From Bacteriovoracaceae bacterium (GTDB lineage Bacteria; Bdellovibrionota; Bacteriovoracia; Bacteriovoracales; Bacteriovoracaceae): DNA of 64,000 nt. The translations under genes were made by a program, and so were the position numbers. Location of the stretch: positions 1-64,000 of the forward strand of contig CANEUH010000005.1 in assembly GCA_947441615.1 (NCBI GenBank). Reading direction: 5' to 3'. The notes under the pieces were generated by a model, which saw nothing but the letters and a program-made list of their open reading frames with translations, was not told where the DNA came from and did no database searches. This document shows, in pieces, positions 45,047 to 54,063 of this stretch (position 1 is its first letter; each line of letters opens with the position of its first letter).

Positions 45047-45454
45047 TTACTTCTCAGAGTTGATGGCGTACTTCATTAGTCCCATCTTCTTGTTAATCAA
45101 CTGAACAAGTGTATCGTACATCAGCTTGTTCTCTGCCATCTTCGCCATTTCAGCTTCGACGTCCACTGTGTTTCCATTTTCAGAAACAACTCCATTCGGG
45201 TCGTCATAAATTTCAGGCTCTAAGTTATTGAAGCCACCATTACCAACATTATGATGTCGCTCATCCGTGACACCCATCTGCATCTGACCATCTACATCCA
45301 AAGCACGTGCCAACGCTTCTTCGAAATCCATCTTCTTGGCCTTAAAGCCAGGAGTGTTGGCATTGGCGACGTTAGATGAAATGAGTTCTTGTCTCATCTC
45401 ACGGAAATTCAACGCCGTCGTTAATGCTTTTAATGTTTTGTCACTCACTTCCAT
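45047..45454 (-). CDS. flgB: Flagellar basal-body rod protein FlgB
   Basis: The product has 135 residues. The family start motif is LTTALNFREMRQELISSNVANANTPGFKAKKMDFEEAL, and the closing region is VDVEAEMAKMAENKLMYDTLVQLINKKMGLMKYAI. FlgB is the proximal rod protein. It begins the structural genes of the block, 30 bases after the bEBP-like gene. Confidence 0.95.
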   Translation of the reverse strand: MEVSDKTLKALTTALNFREMRQELISSNVANANTPGFKAKKMDFEEALARALDVDGQMQMGVTDERHHNVGNGGFNNLEPEIYDDPNGVVSENGNTVDVEAEMAKMAENKLMYDTLVQLINKKMGLMKYAINSEK

Positions 45455-45484
45455 CGTGATGGCCTCAATAAATAGATCTTTCTA

Positions 45485-46426
45485 TTAACGTAAATTAACA
45501 AAATAGCTTGAACCTTCTGATCTGTACTCATTGATTTTATTTCTCAAAGTACGGATAGAAACACCTAAAATCTTTGCTGCTTGAGTTCTGTTTTCTGATG
45601 TGTAGACAAGAGCTTTTTTAATCAAAAGCTTCTCAGCATCTTTTAGTGACATAAGCTTAAGTCCATCTTCATCAGTTTCAACAGATGTAAACTCAACTTT
45701 ACGCTCACCTTTTTCAATCGCTTGAACATCAAGAGTTTTACCATCCATATTGTTCAGCGTTTTACGAATAAAAGATCTTAATTCATGAAGATTGTTATTC
45801 CAGTTATAATCAGTAAGTTTGCGAGCAGCATCTGAACAAAGAGAAATATCGCCAGCATCATTTTCTGTGGCATACTCCTCAATGAAGTGACGAGCGATTA
45901 ACTCCACGTCTGTTCCTCTTTCACGTAGAGAGATCATATCGATCTGCGCTCCGCTGAAGTAAGTATAAAGTGCACGTGAGAACTTTCCTGCACCTACAAG
46001 CTTCGAAAGATTTTTTGAAGTTGTAGCAAGAATGCGAACGTCTAACTCGTAATCCGGTAGCTCTTGAAGAATAGTATATAGGCGTTTCTGAAAATTTTCA
46101 TCCAGTGCGTCAATGTTGGCAAATATTACCGTACCACCGTTGGCAAGTTCTATGACGCCACGATTGAACTTTCCAGATTGATCGTCCCTATATCCAAGAA
46201 CAATTTTTTCAACTGTCTGAGAATCGTTTGTACAGTCAACGATCTCAATACGAGCATTCTTTCGAACTGAGTTGTTGTGGATGTAAGCACCTAGTGCTTT
46301 TTTTCCAGAACCAGCTTCTCCAGAGATGAGGACCGGAGTCTTTGTAACGGCCACATTACGTGCCGTCTCAAGAGCGATGTTGAATTTTGGGTGATTGCCT
46401 ACGAGTACTAAACCTTGAGATAACAT
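45485..46426 (-). CDS. Degenerate sigma-54 enhancer-binding (FlbD/FlrC-like) regulator
   Basis: The product has 313 residues: a bEBP-type AAA+ domain, then a Fis-type helix-turn-helix (NRTQAAKILGVSIRTLRNKINEYR, about 275-300). There is no receiver domain. Walker A is present (GEAGSGKKAL, 36-45). The L1 region at 72-92 lacks the GAFTGA loop that touches sigma-54. Walker B reads VIFANID (100-106), with Ala-Asn where Asp-Glu is expected. The Arg-finger region is also altered (GKFSRALYTYF). It probably binds DNA, but hydrolysis and activation look impaired. It lies between the TPR gene and flgB, which suggests flagellar control. Confidence 0.75.
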   Translation of the reverse strand: MLSQGLVLVGNHPKFNIALETARNVAVTKTPVLISGEAGSGKKALGAYIHNNSVRKNARIEIVDCTNDSQTVEKIVLGYRDDQSGKFNRGVIELANGGTVIFANIDALDENFQKRLYTILQELPDYELDVRILATTSKNLSKLVGAGKFSRALYTYFSGAQIDMISLRERGTDVELIARHFIEEYATENDAGDISLCSDAARKLTDYNWNNNLHELRSFIRKTLNNMDGKTLDVQAIEKGERKVEFTSVETDEDGLKLMSLKDAEKLLIKKALVYTSENRTQAAKILGVSIRTLRNKINEYRSEGSSYFVNLR

Positions 46427-46460
46427 TAGACCTCCTGTCCGTTGTTAGTTGGTTTTTCAA

Positions 46461-49157
46461 TTATAAATTTTTTTCTACCAATTCCAGTGTTGCTAATTCA
46501 CTTCTACACATTTCTTTTATATGAGAAGGAACATCTTTATCATTTGTTAAAACACTAAATACCTCACGCCCTTCTGGCACTTTGGCATTCTTAATTAATG
46601 ATAATCCATAAAGGTAACTAATACGTGAGCTGTAAGGAGATTTTTGAAATTTTTCCCTGAAAGCTTTTGTCATATTTTCAAGCTCCTTCCATTCTGGATT
46701 ACCTTCACCCGCATAGGCTTCTATGAGGAGGTAATTGATTCGCTCGGAAATATTCAAGATCGGTGCCGACTTTGACTGAACGATGTCATTATTCAGGGCC
46801 TTCACCACAGTTTTAAATCTTTCTTGGTCTTTCAATTGATACAAAGACTCTACGTAACCCATTAAAAGATCAGCTGTTTGTCTGGGAGTTAGTTGATTTT
46901 TAGGATTTTGTTTTATCAACACTTTTTCAAATTCCCCAATCGCATCGGAGTATCTTTTTTGATGAAAATGAACCAATCCCTGGTAGTAAGGGTAGTTAAG
47001 TGAGTCCCTAAGTGACACTGGATATGAGGCCAACTTGGCTTCGGCCTCAGACCAATTTGAATCTGACACCATTCTAAGAAGACTTAACTCTTCTATCATT
47101 TGAGAAAGATCTGTTTTCTTAATCCTATCTACCCATACTGGAAAGGTTCTTTCTTCTTGATCTTGAACAGATTTAAAACTGGCAAGAGCACGATCGAAAC
47201 TTTTATAGAGACCAATTTTTAGGAATGAATCGCAAACAACAAAATTCATGTATAGATTCTTGGCCACTTTAGTTTCATACTTATCTTTGTAGACTTCCCA
47301 AATTTTAACGACTTTTGAATAGTCTTCTTTAAGATACGAGTCCTGAATCATTCCATAGATGACTTCAGCTCCATCTCCATCAAACACTCTTCTCTCAGCA
47401 GGTCTCAAAGAGTCCTGAGGAAGTGACGTAAGATAAGTCAGTGCCGCATCGTAATTTTTGGTAGAAATAAGAAGCCTTAGACGGACAAGCCATAAAAGTT
47501 TTTTAAGATCTTGATTCATTGCCTTTGTTTCATCAGGAGACTGCTCTAAGAAAATTTCGACCTCTTTATCCTCTGGACCAGGTTTTAACTTTCTATTTAC
47601 TCTCATAGCAACATAACGAAGTTTCGCTTCATATCTGATTTCTGGAGAAGTGGAGCGATCGATGGCGTTCTTATAAAGTAGTAAATTTTCAGAGGCTGAT
47701 TTATCTAAGAGTTCATAAGAGAGTGCTAGTCTTAAACGAGCATGAGGAGCATAAAGAAGGTAGGAATAGGAGGATAAAAATTCATCATAGATTTTTGAAG
47801 CGGACTCATAGTCTGCTAATCGAAATAAACTTTCCCCCACGTTGTAAAGAAGAGTCGGATGAATGGGTTTAGCGAGAGATTTTTCAACCGACTTGTATCG
47901 TTTTACAAGCTCTTTGGTATCACCTCGAGAAAGCATAGCAAAGCTCATATAGGCCATACTCATTTGAGGCGGAAGTATGTTTTCAATTTTCTTATTCTCT
48001 CTTAAGAAGCTCTCAATCTTATCAACTTGGCGAAGCTCTGCTAAGCAGTGGAGAATCGTAAGCGCAGATTGAATCGTTAATGTTTGATCGAACTCGCCTC
48101 TCGCCTCAACGTAAAGTTCTTTCGCTAGTTCCAAAGTTCTAAGATTATCTTTAAGATCAACGTGATACTGAATTAAGTATCTTAAAACAGATGACTTTAA
48201 TTCATAATCTTTAGTCATATCTTTAATGTTACCAAGAATCACCATCGCCGACTGAGTAAGCCCACGATTAGGCCTTGCGATGTTGCCCTTCAAAAGGGCA
48301 TTTACCTTGAGAAATTCGTTCGTTATAAAATTAGCATCTCTACCGTATTTTTTATCATAGAGGGTGATGGACTTATTCATTAGTCCCCACTTCTCTTCAC
48401 GATAAAAATTAATTGAAAGCTGCATGTGAGCTTCTTTAGCGTCATCCAAATTATCCCGATCTTTAATTGGGTAAAGAGAATCAGGAATTTTTGCATTAAG
48501 ATTAATGTCTTTCTCTAGTTGAGGAATCATGGGCCCATAATCCCAAATAAAACTAGCGCCGTATCTAAAGTCCCTATATTCAGGATTAACCTGTTTTTCG
48601 TTAGCTGCCTCTTGAGTGGCAAGAACCACGGGAAGGATCGCACTTTTTTGAATCAACGCAACAGGGGCTTTCGTTGCTGCCTTCTTATTCAGTAGACTTG
48701 GTTTTTTTTCCTCAACAGGAACAGGAAGTGGCTTTTGTAGGGCAGCTGTTTTCTCTGTAATCAGATCAGTGTTAATCCAAAAGTCTAAAATGTATTTTTT
48801 ATCTGCATCTCTATAAAAAGAGAAAAGCTCAACTGATGGATCCTTAAGTTTTACAGTAATTGTGGCAGGTTTTGCCGGAAAGTTGTCTTTTGAGTAATTG
48901 ACTCTGTCGATATATTGACTGTTGAAAGTCATTTTAGCGACCTCTGCAGACATTGCTTCAAACATTTCGAGATTAACTGTCTCAATAAAGAGTGTCTGAT
49001 CTTTTTTAACAATAAAAAACTGATCTCTTGGAACAGTCAGGTTCCAGCGAAGATGAGTCTTAAGATTTTCCTGATTAATTATATCAGCTATAGCCAGGGA
49101 GGCAGTGAGAGCACTGATGAAAATGAGAATAATAATGAGTCTAACTAACTTTATCAT
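46461..49157 (-). CDS. Large TPR-like protein upstream of the flagellar genes
   Basis: The product has 898 residues from the ATG at 49157, chosen because AGGAAG lies upstream and because it begins a good signal peptide (MIKLVRLIIILIFISALTASLAIA). An in-frame ATG at 49208 would give 915 residues with a longer start. The chain is mostly helical, with many repeat-like segments in the style of TPR/Sel1 (LYAPHARLRLALSYELLDKSAS, LVHFHQKRYSDAIGEFEKVLIKQNP). The N-terminal 140 residues are beta-rich (AMIN-like in feel). It is likely periplasmic and may help anchor or assemble the motor. Function is inferred from position. Confidence 0.7.
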   Translation of the reverse strand: MIKLVRLIIILIFISALTASLAIADIINQENLKTHLRWNLTVPRDQFFIVKKDQTLFIETVNLEMFEAMSAEVAKMTFNSQYIDRVNYSKDNFPAKPATITVKLKDPSVELFSFYRDADKKYILDFWINTDLITEKTAALQKPLPVPVEEKKPSLLNKKAATKAPVALIQKSAILPVVLATQEAANEKQVNPEYRDFRYGASFIWDYGPMIPQLEKDINLNAKIPDSLYPIKDRDNLDDAKEAHMQLSINFYREEKWGLMNKSITLYDKKYGRDANFITNEFLKVNALLKGNIARPNRGLTQSAMVILGNIKDMTKDYELKSSVLRYLIQYHVDLKDNLRTLELAKELYVEARGEFDQTLTIQSALTILHCLAELRQVDKIESFLRENKKIENILPPQMSMAYMSFAMLSRGDTKELVKRYKSVEKSLAKPIHPTLLYNVGESLFRLADYESASKIYDEFLSSYSYLLYAPHARLRLALSYELLDKSASENLLLYKNAIDRSTSPEIRYEAKLRYVAMRVNRKLKPGPEDKEVEIFLEQSPDETKAMNQDLKKLLWLVRLRLLISTKNYDAALTYLTSLPQDSLRPAERRVFDGDGAEVIYGMIQDSYLKEDYSKVVKIWEVYKDKYETKVAKNLYMNFVVCDSFLKIGLYKSFDRALASFKSVQDQEERTFPVWVDRIKKTDLSQMIEELSLLRMVSDSNWSEAEAKLASYPVSLRDSLNYPYYQGLVHFHQKRYSDAIGEFEKVLIKQNPKNQLTPRQTADLLMGYVESLYQLKDQERFKTVVKALNNDIVQSKSAPILNISERINYLLIEAYAGEGNPEWKELENMTKAFREKFQKSPYSSRISYLYGLSLIKNAKVPEGREVFSVLTNDKDVPSHIKEMCRSELATLELVEKNL

Positions 49158-49380
49158 CCGTGAAGACTTCCTGTTTTCACTTTTTAAAAATAGGTTTGAA
49201 CTCATCATGAGGTCAAATTTTCCTACTTCATTCAGTTTAACTTACTTTTAGATTTGGAAAAGAACAAATTTACCTATCGGCAAAAAATTCCAGTCGAAGC
49301 TTTGACACTTTCCTTATACCCATAATCATAACAATAACTTAAAATAGAAGAGATAAATTACCTGTTAAAATTGGTTTATT

Positions 49381-49860
49381 ATGAAGTTCTGGCCCGTCAT
49401 TCTTCTTCTTACTGGCTGCTCACTATTTATAAGTGGCCCTGATCAACCCAAAACAGCTAAAAACACTCGCTACATAATCACTTATTTGAAAACTGATTGG
49501 TTTCAAAAAATAGATAATAAGTCTGATTATGTTTTTGAAAATGCAAAAGATGCGAGAATTTTTTTATCCAATAGTTTTTGTGACGAATTTCAAGAACAGA
49601 AATTAGACCTATTGGCGAAAAAAATTTTTGATAATATAAAAGATTTTAAATTAAAAAAGTCTCAATACATCACCTTTAAAGATCGAGAAGCCTTTAAAGG
49701 TGAAGGTGATGGGTTTGTTGATGGTGTGAAAGTTCACCTGATTTTAATGAATACGAGAAGAAATAATTGTTATTTTGATTTCATTTCTATTACTCCATCA
49801 AAGGTTTTACCAGATTCAACATCCTTCGATGAGTTCTTAAACTCTGTGGAGTTTAAATGA
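49381..49860 (+). CDS. Lipoprotein of the MCE cluster
   Basis: The product has 159 residues. A lipobox, LLTGC with C13, follows a short hydrophobic signal (MKFWPVILLL), so it is a membrane-anchored lipoprotein. Two further Cys (NSFCDEF, NNCYFDF) could make a disulfide. No family is recognised; it is not the usual MlaA or MlaC. It overlaps the permease gene by four bases (ATGA), which ties it to the ABC transporter. Confidence 0.65.
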   Translation: MKFWPVILLLTGCSLFISGPDQPKTAKNTRYIITYLKTDWFQKIDNKSDYVFENAKDARIFLSNSFCDEFQEQKLDLLAKKIFDNIKDFKLKKSQYITFKDREAFKGEGDGFVDGVKVHLILMNTRRNNCYFDFISITPSKVLPDSTSFDEFLNSVEFK

Positions 49861-50621
49861 CCTTCAATTCAATTAAAAATGACATGAAGGTTATAGGGGA
49901 AATCATCATACTCTTTAAAGATACCGTCCGATGTCTCTTTTCTAGACCCTTTTATTTAGGAAGACTTTGGGAACAAATTGTTCACCTCGGTATAGAGTCC
50001 CTTTCAATTACTATAGTTATTGGAGTTGTCACAGGTTTAGTGATGACGCTTCAATTTGGTTATGGTCTTGAAAAATTTGGTGGCACACTTTACGTGCCTG
50101 CCATCGTGTCTCTTTCTATCATGCGCGAACTTGCTCCCATATTCACATCCCTACTCATTGCAGGCCGAATAGGGTCTGGTATCAGTGCAGAAATTGGGGC
50201 GATGAATGTCACCCAACAAATTGATGCCATCCGCGCCCTCGGAACAAATCCGCTACGTGTTTTAGTCGTACCTAGGCTTGTTGCGAGCATGATCTCTCTT
50301 CCCCTTTTGGCGACTCTTTCGGCCTTTATGGGAATTTTAGGTGGATTAGTTATTGCTTACGTTGAATTTAATATTCCAGCGGGTTTTTATCTTAATAAAG
50401 TACTTTCAACCATTACAATTAGTGATGTGTTTGGAGCCATGTTCAAGTGCGCTTTCTTCGGAATCATTATTTCTATCCTAGCCTGCTACAGGGGTTTTAA
50501 GACCAGAGAAGGAACAAGAGGAGTTGGGTCATCTGCCAAGTGGGTTGTCGTCAGGGCCTCTATCGTGATTCTAATCTCTGACTTCTTTTTAAGTAAACTT
50601 CTCATTTTAATGTTTGATTAA
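49857..50621 (+). CDS. mlaE: MlaE-family ABC transporter permease
   Basis: The product has 254 residues with about five membrane segments. The family block IMRELAPIFTSLLIAGRIGSGISAEIGAMNVTQQIDAIRALGTNPLRVLVVPRLVA is clearly present. MlaE moves phospholipids or related lipids across the inner membrane with the ATPase and the MCE protein encoded downstream. It is second in the cassette after the lipoprotein. Confidence 0.9.
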   Translation: MTFNSIKNDMKVIGEIIILFKDTVRCLFSRPFYLGRLWEQIVHLGIESLSITIVIGVVTGLVMTLQFGYGLEKFGGTLYVPAIVSLSIMRELAPIFTSLLIAGRIGSGISAEIGAMNVTQQIDAIRALGTNPLRVLVVPRLVASMISLPLLATLSAFMGILGGLVIAYVEFNIPAGFYLNKVLSTITISDVFGAMFKCAFFGIIISILACYRGFKTREGTRGVGSSAKWVVVRASIVILISDFFLSKLLILMFD

Positions 50622-50625
50622 CTTT

Positions 50626-51354
50626 ATGAAAAAAATTTTAGAAATAAAAAACTTAGTCAAAAGCTTCAAAGATAAAGAAATTCACAAAGACATTTCTTTT
50701 GATTTAAAGGCAGGAGAAACAATCGGGCTTCTTGGACCCTCAGGAACTGGGAAATCTGTTTTACTTCGATCTATTATAGGCCTTGAGGAGATTGATCAAG
50801 GTGAAATCTATTTTCATGGAAAGAGAATAGATCTTTTAACTGAGGAAGAATTGTATCCGATAAGAACCAAGATTTCTTACGCATTTCAAAATGGGGCCTT
50901 ATTTGATTCAGACACTGTCTTTGAGAATGTGGCCTATCCGCTTTTTGAACACACGAAGCTCTCAGAAAAAGAAATAGAGTTAAAAGTAGTAGAAAGCCTG
51001 AAAATTGTTAATTTAGAAAATTCTCTAGAGCTTATGCCATCAGATCTATCTGGAGGTATGCAAAAAAGAGTTGGTTTAGCTAGGGCGATGGTTCTTGATC
51101 CGGAAATCCTTCTTTATGATGAACCAACGGCTGGACTAGATCCGTCTAATATTGAAACAGTTGTAGAGGTTATTAGAAAATTCAAAGCGAAGGGAATTTC
51201 AGGTATTTTTGTGACCCATGATATCCCCACTGCCAAAAAAATATGCGATAGGATACTTATACTAAAATCTGGTAAAATAGCCTTTAATGGTTCAGTTGAA
51301 GAGTTTGAGAATAGTACCGATACATATGTTCAGACTTTCTTAAGCGGACAATAA
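50626..51354 (+). CDS. mlaF: MlaF-family ABC transporter ATPase
   Basis: The product has 242 residues from the ATG at 50626; a TTG at 50614 overlaps mlaE. Walker A is LLGPSGTGKSVLL, the signature is DLSGGMQKRVGLARA, and Walker B is ILLYDEPTAGLDP, followed by the H-loop FVTHDI. It powers the permease. The start lies four bases after the mlaE stop. Confidence 0.93.
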   Translation: MKKILEIKNLVKSFKDKEIHKDISFDLKAGETIGLLGPSGTGKSVLLRSIIGLEEIDQGEIYFHGKRIDLLTEEELYPIRTKISYAFQNGALFDSDTVFENVAYPLFEHTKLSEKEIELKVVESLKIVNLENSLELMPSDLSGGMQKRVGLARAMVLDPEILLYDEPTAGLDPSNIETVVEVIRKFKAKGISGIFVTHDIPTAKKICDRILILKSGKIAFNGSVEEFENSTDTYVQTFLSGQ

Positions 51355-51363
51355 GGATTTTTC

Positions 51364-52191
51364 ATGCGCACGAGAGAAAAAGATCAAAAAAATTTCACCA
51401 AAGTTGGGATCTTTATTTCAGCCCTAACTATTATCGTCATGATCATCGTGGCAAGCATTGGAAAAGAAAGTTCTCTCTTTGAATCGAAAATCACTATTAA
51501 GGCCCGTGTTCCTAATGTTTCGAACCTAAAAGTTGGCTCTTACGTTGAACTCAAAGGGATTAGAATAGGAACTGTTACGGAAATTTTTATTGCCTCGGAC
51601 GATGAAGTCGAGATTTCGATGAAGATTCTCAACAAAGAACTTCGCTGGATTAAGAAGGATTCAAAGATAACTATTTCTAACGCTGGGCTTGTGGGAGATA
51701 AGTTTGTCGAGATTTATAAGGGCTCAAAAGAATCAGGATCTTTTAATCCAAATCAAGATGTTCTTCTTTCTGAGGAAGTCACTGATTTACGAAAAATCAT
51801 GAATCAAGGTGATGCCATTGCAAAACTAACGGAAAACGTGCTTTTTAAATTAGATAATATTTTAATTCAAATTGGTGATGGTCAAAAAATTATTGAAACT
51901 TTCAATTCTATGAATAAGTCAGCTTCACACATGGAACATATTACAACTGAACTTAAAAGAGCGCAGCTTGGAGAAGTGGTACAAAATCTCAATCGAGCGT
52001 CTTCGTCTTTAGACAGAGTTCTTAATCAAGTTGAGAATGGCCCAGGGACTATGCACTCACTTATTTATGATGAGAGTGTTCATGATGACATGCGATCTGT
52101 TCTAGGTGGGGCCCAAAGAAATAAAACAATAAAATACTTTATACGAGAATCAATAAAGAAGTCTGAGATCAGGAAACCTCAGGAAGATTAA
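51364..52191 (+). CDS. mlaD: MlaD-like MCE-domain protein
   Basis: The product has 275 residues. A membrane anchor at about 15-35 is followed by one MCE domain (VPNVSNLKVGSYVELKGIRIGTVTEIFI, then ITISNAGLVGDKFVEIYKG). A helical tail follows (VTDLRKIMNQGDAIAKLT). MCE proteins form hexameric periplasmic tubes that carry lipid. Its order after E and F fits. MlaB and MlaC genes are not in this cassette. Confidence 0.88.
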   Translation: MRTREKDQKNFTKVGIFISALTIIVMIIVASIGKESSLFESKITIKARVPNVSNLKVGSYVELKGIRIGTVTEIFIASDDEVEISMKILNKELRWIKKDSKITISNAGLVGDKFVEIYKGSKESGSFNPNQDVLLSEEVTDLRKIMNQGDAIAKLTENVLFKLDNILIQIGDGQKIIETFNSMNKSASHMEHITTELKRAQLGEVVQNLNRASSSLDRVLNQVENGPGTMHSLIYDESVHDDMRSVLGGAQRNKTIKYFIRESIKKSEIRKPQED

Positions 52192-52259
52192 TTAATAATC
52201 TTAAGGCCCAAAACTAAAATAGTGAGCATGATAAAGCTTACCCAGAGTACAGAGTTCAT
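52188..52259 (-). CDS. Possible 23-residue membrane peptide
   Basis: A minus-strand frame from ATG at 52257-52259 to TAA at 52188-52190 encodes MNSVLWVSFIMLTILVLGLKIIN, a single hydrophobic span of about 18 residues ending Lys-Ile-Ile-Asn. GGAGAA lies at the right distance before the ATG. It ends inside the mlaD stop and is in the gap before the NtrC-type gene terminator. Size and hydrophobicity fit a small regulatory membrane protein, but chance cannot be excluded. Confidence 0.4.
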   Translation of the reverse strand: MNSVLWVSFIMLTILVLGLKIIN

Positions 52260-52354
52260 TCTAATTCTCCATGTTATTTAAATTAAAAAACATCAGAGCT
52301 TCCGTCAAAGGTGCTTTTTGACACTGATGACACAAATAAAAGTTAGATTTTGCT

Positions 52355-52383
52355 CAAAAAAAAGGCCCCAAGAAAGGGGCCTT
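52355..52383 (-). terminator. Terminator of the NtrC-type regulator gene
   Basis: AAGGCCCC (52362-52369) and GGGGCCTT (52376-52383) pair around AAGAAA. Read on the minus strand, a run of T residues follows. It lies four bases after the stop. Confidence 0.88.
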
Positions 52384-52386
52384 AGA

Positions 52387-53901
52387 TTACATTTCTAGAT
52401 TTTTCTTTTTCATTTTCTCAATCAAGGTCGTCCTATTAAGAGCTAACAACTTTGAGGCCTGGTTCTTATTGCCACCAGTTCGGTTCATTGCTTGCCTAAT
52501 CAGTGAATCCTCAATGTCAGAAAGGATCTGCTTGAGATCAACACCAGGTTCAGGAAGCTCAAATAAAGTTTTGTAGTGATTGGTTGCAAGAGGATTTGAG
52601 CGGAAAATCTTCGCCGGAAGATCTTCAGGAAGAATTTCGTTTCCTCCGCGCAGAATCACTAATCTCTCAATCACATTTTCAAGTTCACGCACATTTCCTG
52701 GCCAGTCGTAACCCATCAAGAGATCCATCGTTAATGAAGCAAAACTGATTTCATTAGATCGATCGGCAGAAACAAATCGATCAAGAAAATGAGAAATAAG
52801 TAGCGGAATATCTTCTCTTCTCTCTTTTAATGCCGGCATTTTAATAGGAATCACATTCAAGCGATAAAATAAGTCTTCGCGAAATTTCCCTTCACTTACA
52901 GCTTTTTCTAAATCTCGGTGAGTGGCCGCGATGACTCGAACATCTATTGGTAAGACCTCTGAAGAACCAACGGCTTCAATAACTCTTTCCTGGAGGACAC
53001 GTAGAAGTTTAACCTGAAGAAGCTGAGGCATATCCCCAATTTCATCTAAGAATATTGTTCCATTTTGAGCGAGCTCAAAACGTCCCTTTCTGTTCGAGAT
53101 AGCACCAGTAAAAGCACCTTTAATATGCCCAAATAGTTCACTCTCTAGAAGTTCACCTGGGATGGCCCCACAATTGACAGAAATACGATTATTCGTTGAG
53201 CGAGCAGAAAGCTTGTGGATAGCAGAAGCAACTAGCTCTTTACCTGTTCCAGAAGGTCCCATGATAAGAATCGTAGAGTCAGTTTTAGCGACCTTCTCAA
53301 TTCTCTCAAAAACTTCTTTCATTGCTCTAGAGCGCCCTATCATGCCCTGAAATTGATCTTCTACATTTGGTCGATCAATTTTAAGTTTTGAGAGTGATCT
53401 TAATTTTGATGATTCATTAAAAACGCCCTCGCCCTCAGAGAGAATTTCTCTTGGTAAAATTGTAGCGAGTTTCGTTTGAAGTGCCTGAATGACTAGCTTT
53501 TTAAGATTTTCTAGCTCAAAAGGTTTTGTGAGGTAGTGAAAAACACCCTTTTTAGTGGCGGCGATTGCCGTCTCAATACTCGCAAATCCAGTCATCACGA
53601 TCGAAACGAACTCAAAACCCTTGTCTTTAAGAATATCAATTAAAAGAAGCCCGTCAGAGCCCTGCTCAAGGCTAATATCAGTAATTAAGCAGAAGGGATC
53701 ATCTTTGGGATGGTTCTTAGCAAAGTTCATGAGAAGGTCCTCAGAACTTGTGAACAGATGAACATTTAATTTGAGTGACTGTTCGAGATATTTTTTTAGA
53801 CTCATTCCCAAAAGCTTGTCGTCTTCAACAATGATGATAGGTGGGAAGTTGTTCGCCTCTGACCCATCAAAAGTTTGATGTAGAAAATTGATATCGTCCA
53901 T
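52387..53901 (-). CDS. NtrC-family sigma-54 response regulator
   Basis: The product has 504 residues in three domains. The receiver domain (20-140) has E26-D27-D28, phosphoacceptor D75 (LITDISL), VMTGF and YLTKPF. The AAA+ domain (about 185-420) has GPSGTGKE, an intact GHIKGAFTGA, and TIFLDEIG as Walker B, then R-fingers in FREDLFYRL. A Fis-type helix-turn-helix closes it (GGNKNQASKLLALNRTTLIEKMKKKN). It activates sigma-54 promoters when phosphorylated. No histidine kinase gene is next to it. Confidence 0.93.
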   Translation of the reverse strand: MDDINFLHQTFDGSEANNFPPIIIVEDDKLLGMSLKKYLEQSLKLNVHLFTSSEDLLMNFAKNHPKDDPFCLITDISLEQGSDGLLLIDILKDKGFEFVSIVMTGFASIETAIAATKKGVFHYLTKPFELENLKKLVIQALQTKLATILPREILSEGEGVFNESSKLRSLSKLKIDRPNVEDQFQGMIGRSRAMKEVFERIEKVAKTDSTILIMGPSGTGKELVASAIHKLSARSTNNRISVNCGAIPGELLESELFGHIKGAFTGAISNRKGRFELAQNGTIFLDEIGDMPQLLQVKLLRVLQERVIEAVGSSEVLPIDVRVIAATHRDLEKAVSEGKFREDLFYRLNVIPIKMPALKERREDIPLLISHFLDRFVSADRSNEISFASLTMDLLMGYDWPGNVRELENVIERLVILRGGNEILPEDLPAKIFRSNPLATNHYKTLFELPEPGVDLKQILSDIEDSLIRQAMNRTGGNKNQASKLLALNRTTLIEKMKKKNLEM

Positions 53902-53921
53902 AGTTCCTCCGAGATCCTCAA

Positions 53922-53949
53922 TTTACAATTGTAAAAGTCTTGGTGTCAA
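53922..53949 (-). promoter_or_regulatory. Promoter of the NtrC-type gene with a palindromic operator
   Basis: On the minus strand a perfect TTGACA lies at 53944-53949. The 14-base perfect palindrome TTTACAATTGTAAA (53922-53935) covers the -10 area, although no fully consensus -10 at 17 bases is seen. AGGAGG is near the start codon. The palindrome suggests repression of this gene by a dimeric factor, possibly itself. Confidence 0.5.
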
Positions 53950-54063
53950 TTTTTAGACCTCGAAATTCATTAGTAAAAACAAGTTATTAGACAGAAGTGT
54001 CAAATGTAAGACGATGTTAAATGGAATTTTGACGTATTTAAAATGACTTAGAAAATGAATGAA
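53950..54063. other. Intergenic region without a gene
   Basis: AT-rich stretch before the small membrane-protein gene. A second TTGACA on the minus strand (53998-54003) has no matching -10. Nothing else is seen. Confidence 0.3.

Noticed and set aside
49268-49310. Sigma-28 promoter before the TPR gene (GCCGATAG on the minus strand)
   Set aside because: The CAAAGCTT candidate -35 is four bases too far; a second similar GCCG sequence near 38208 has no -35 at all.
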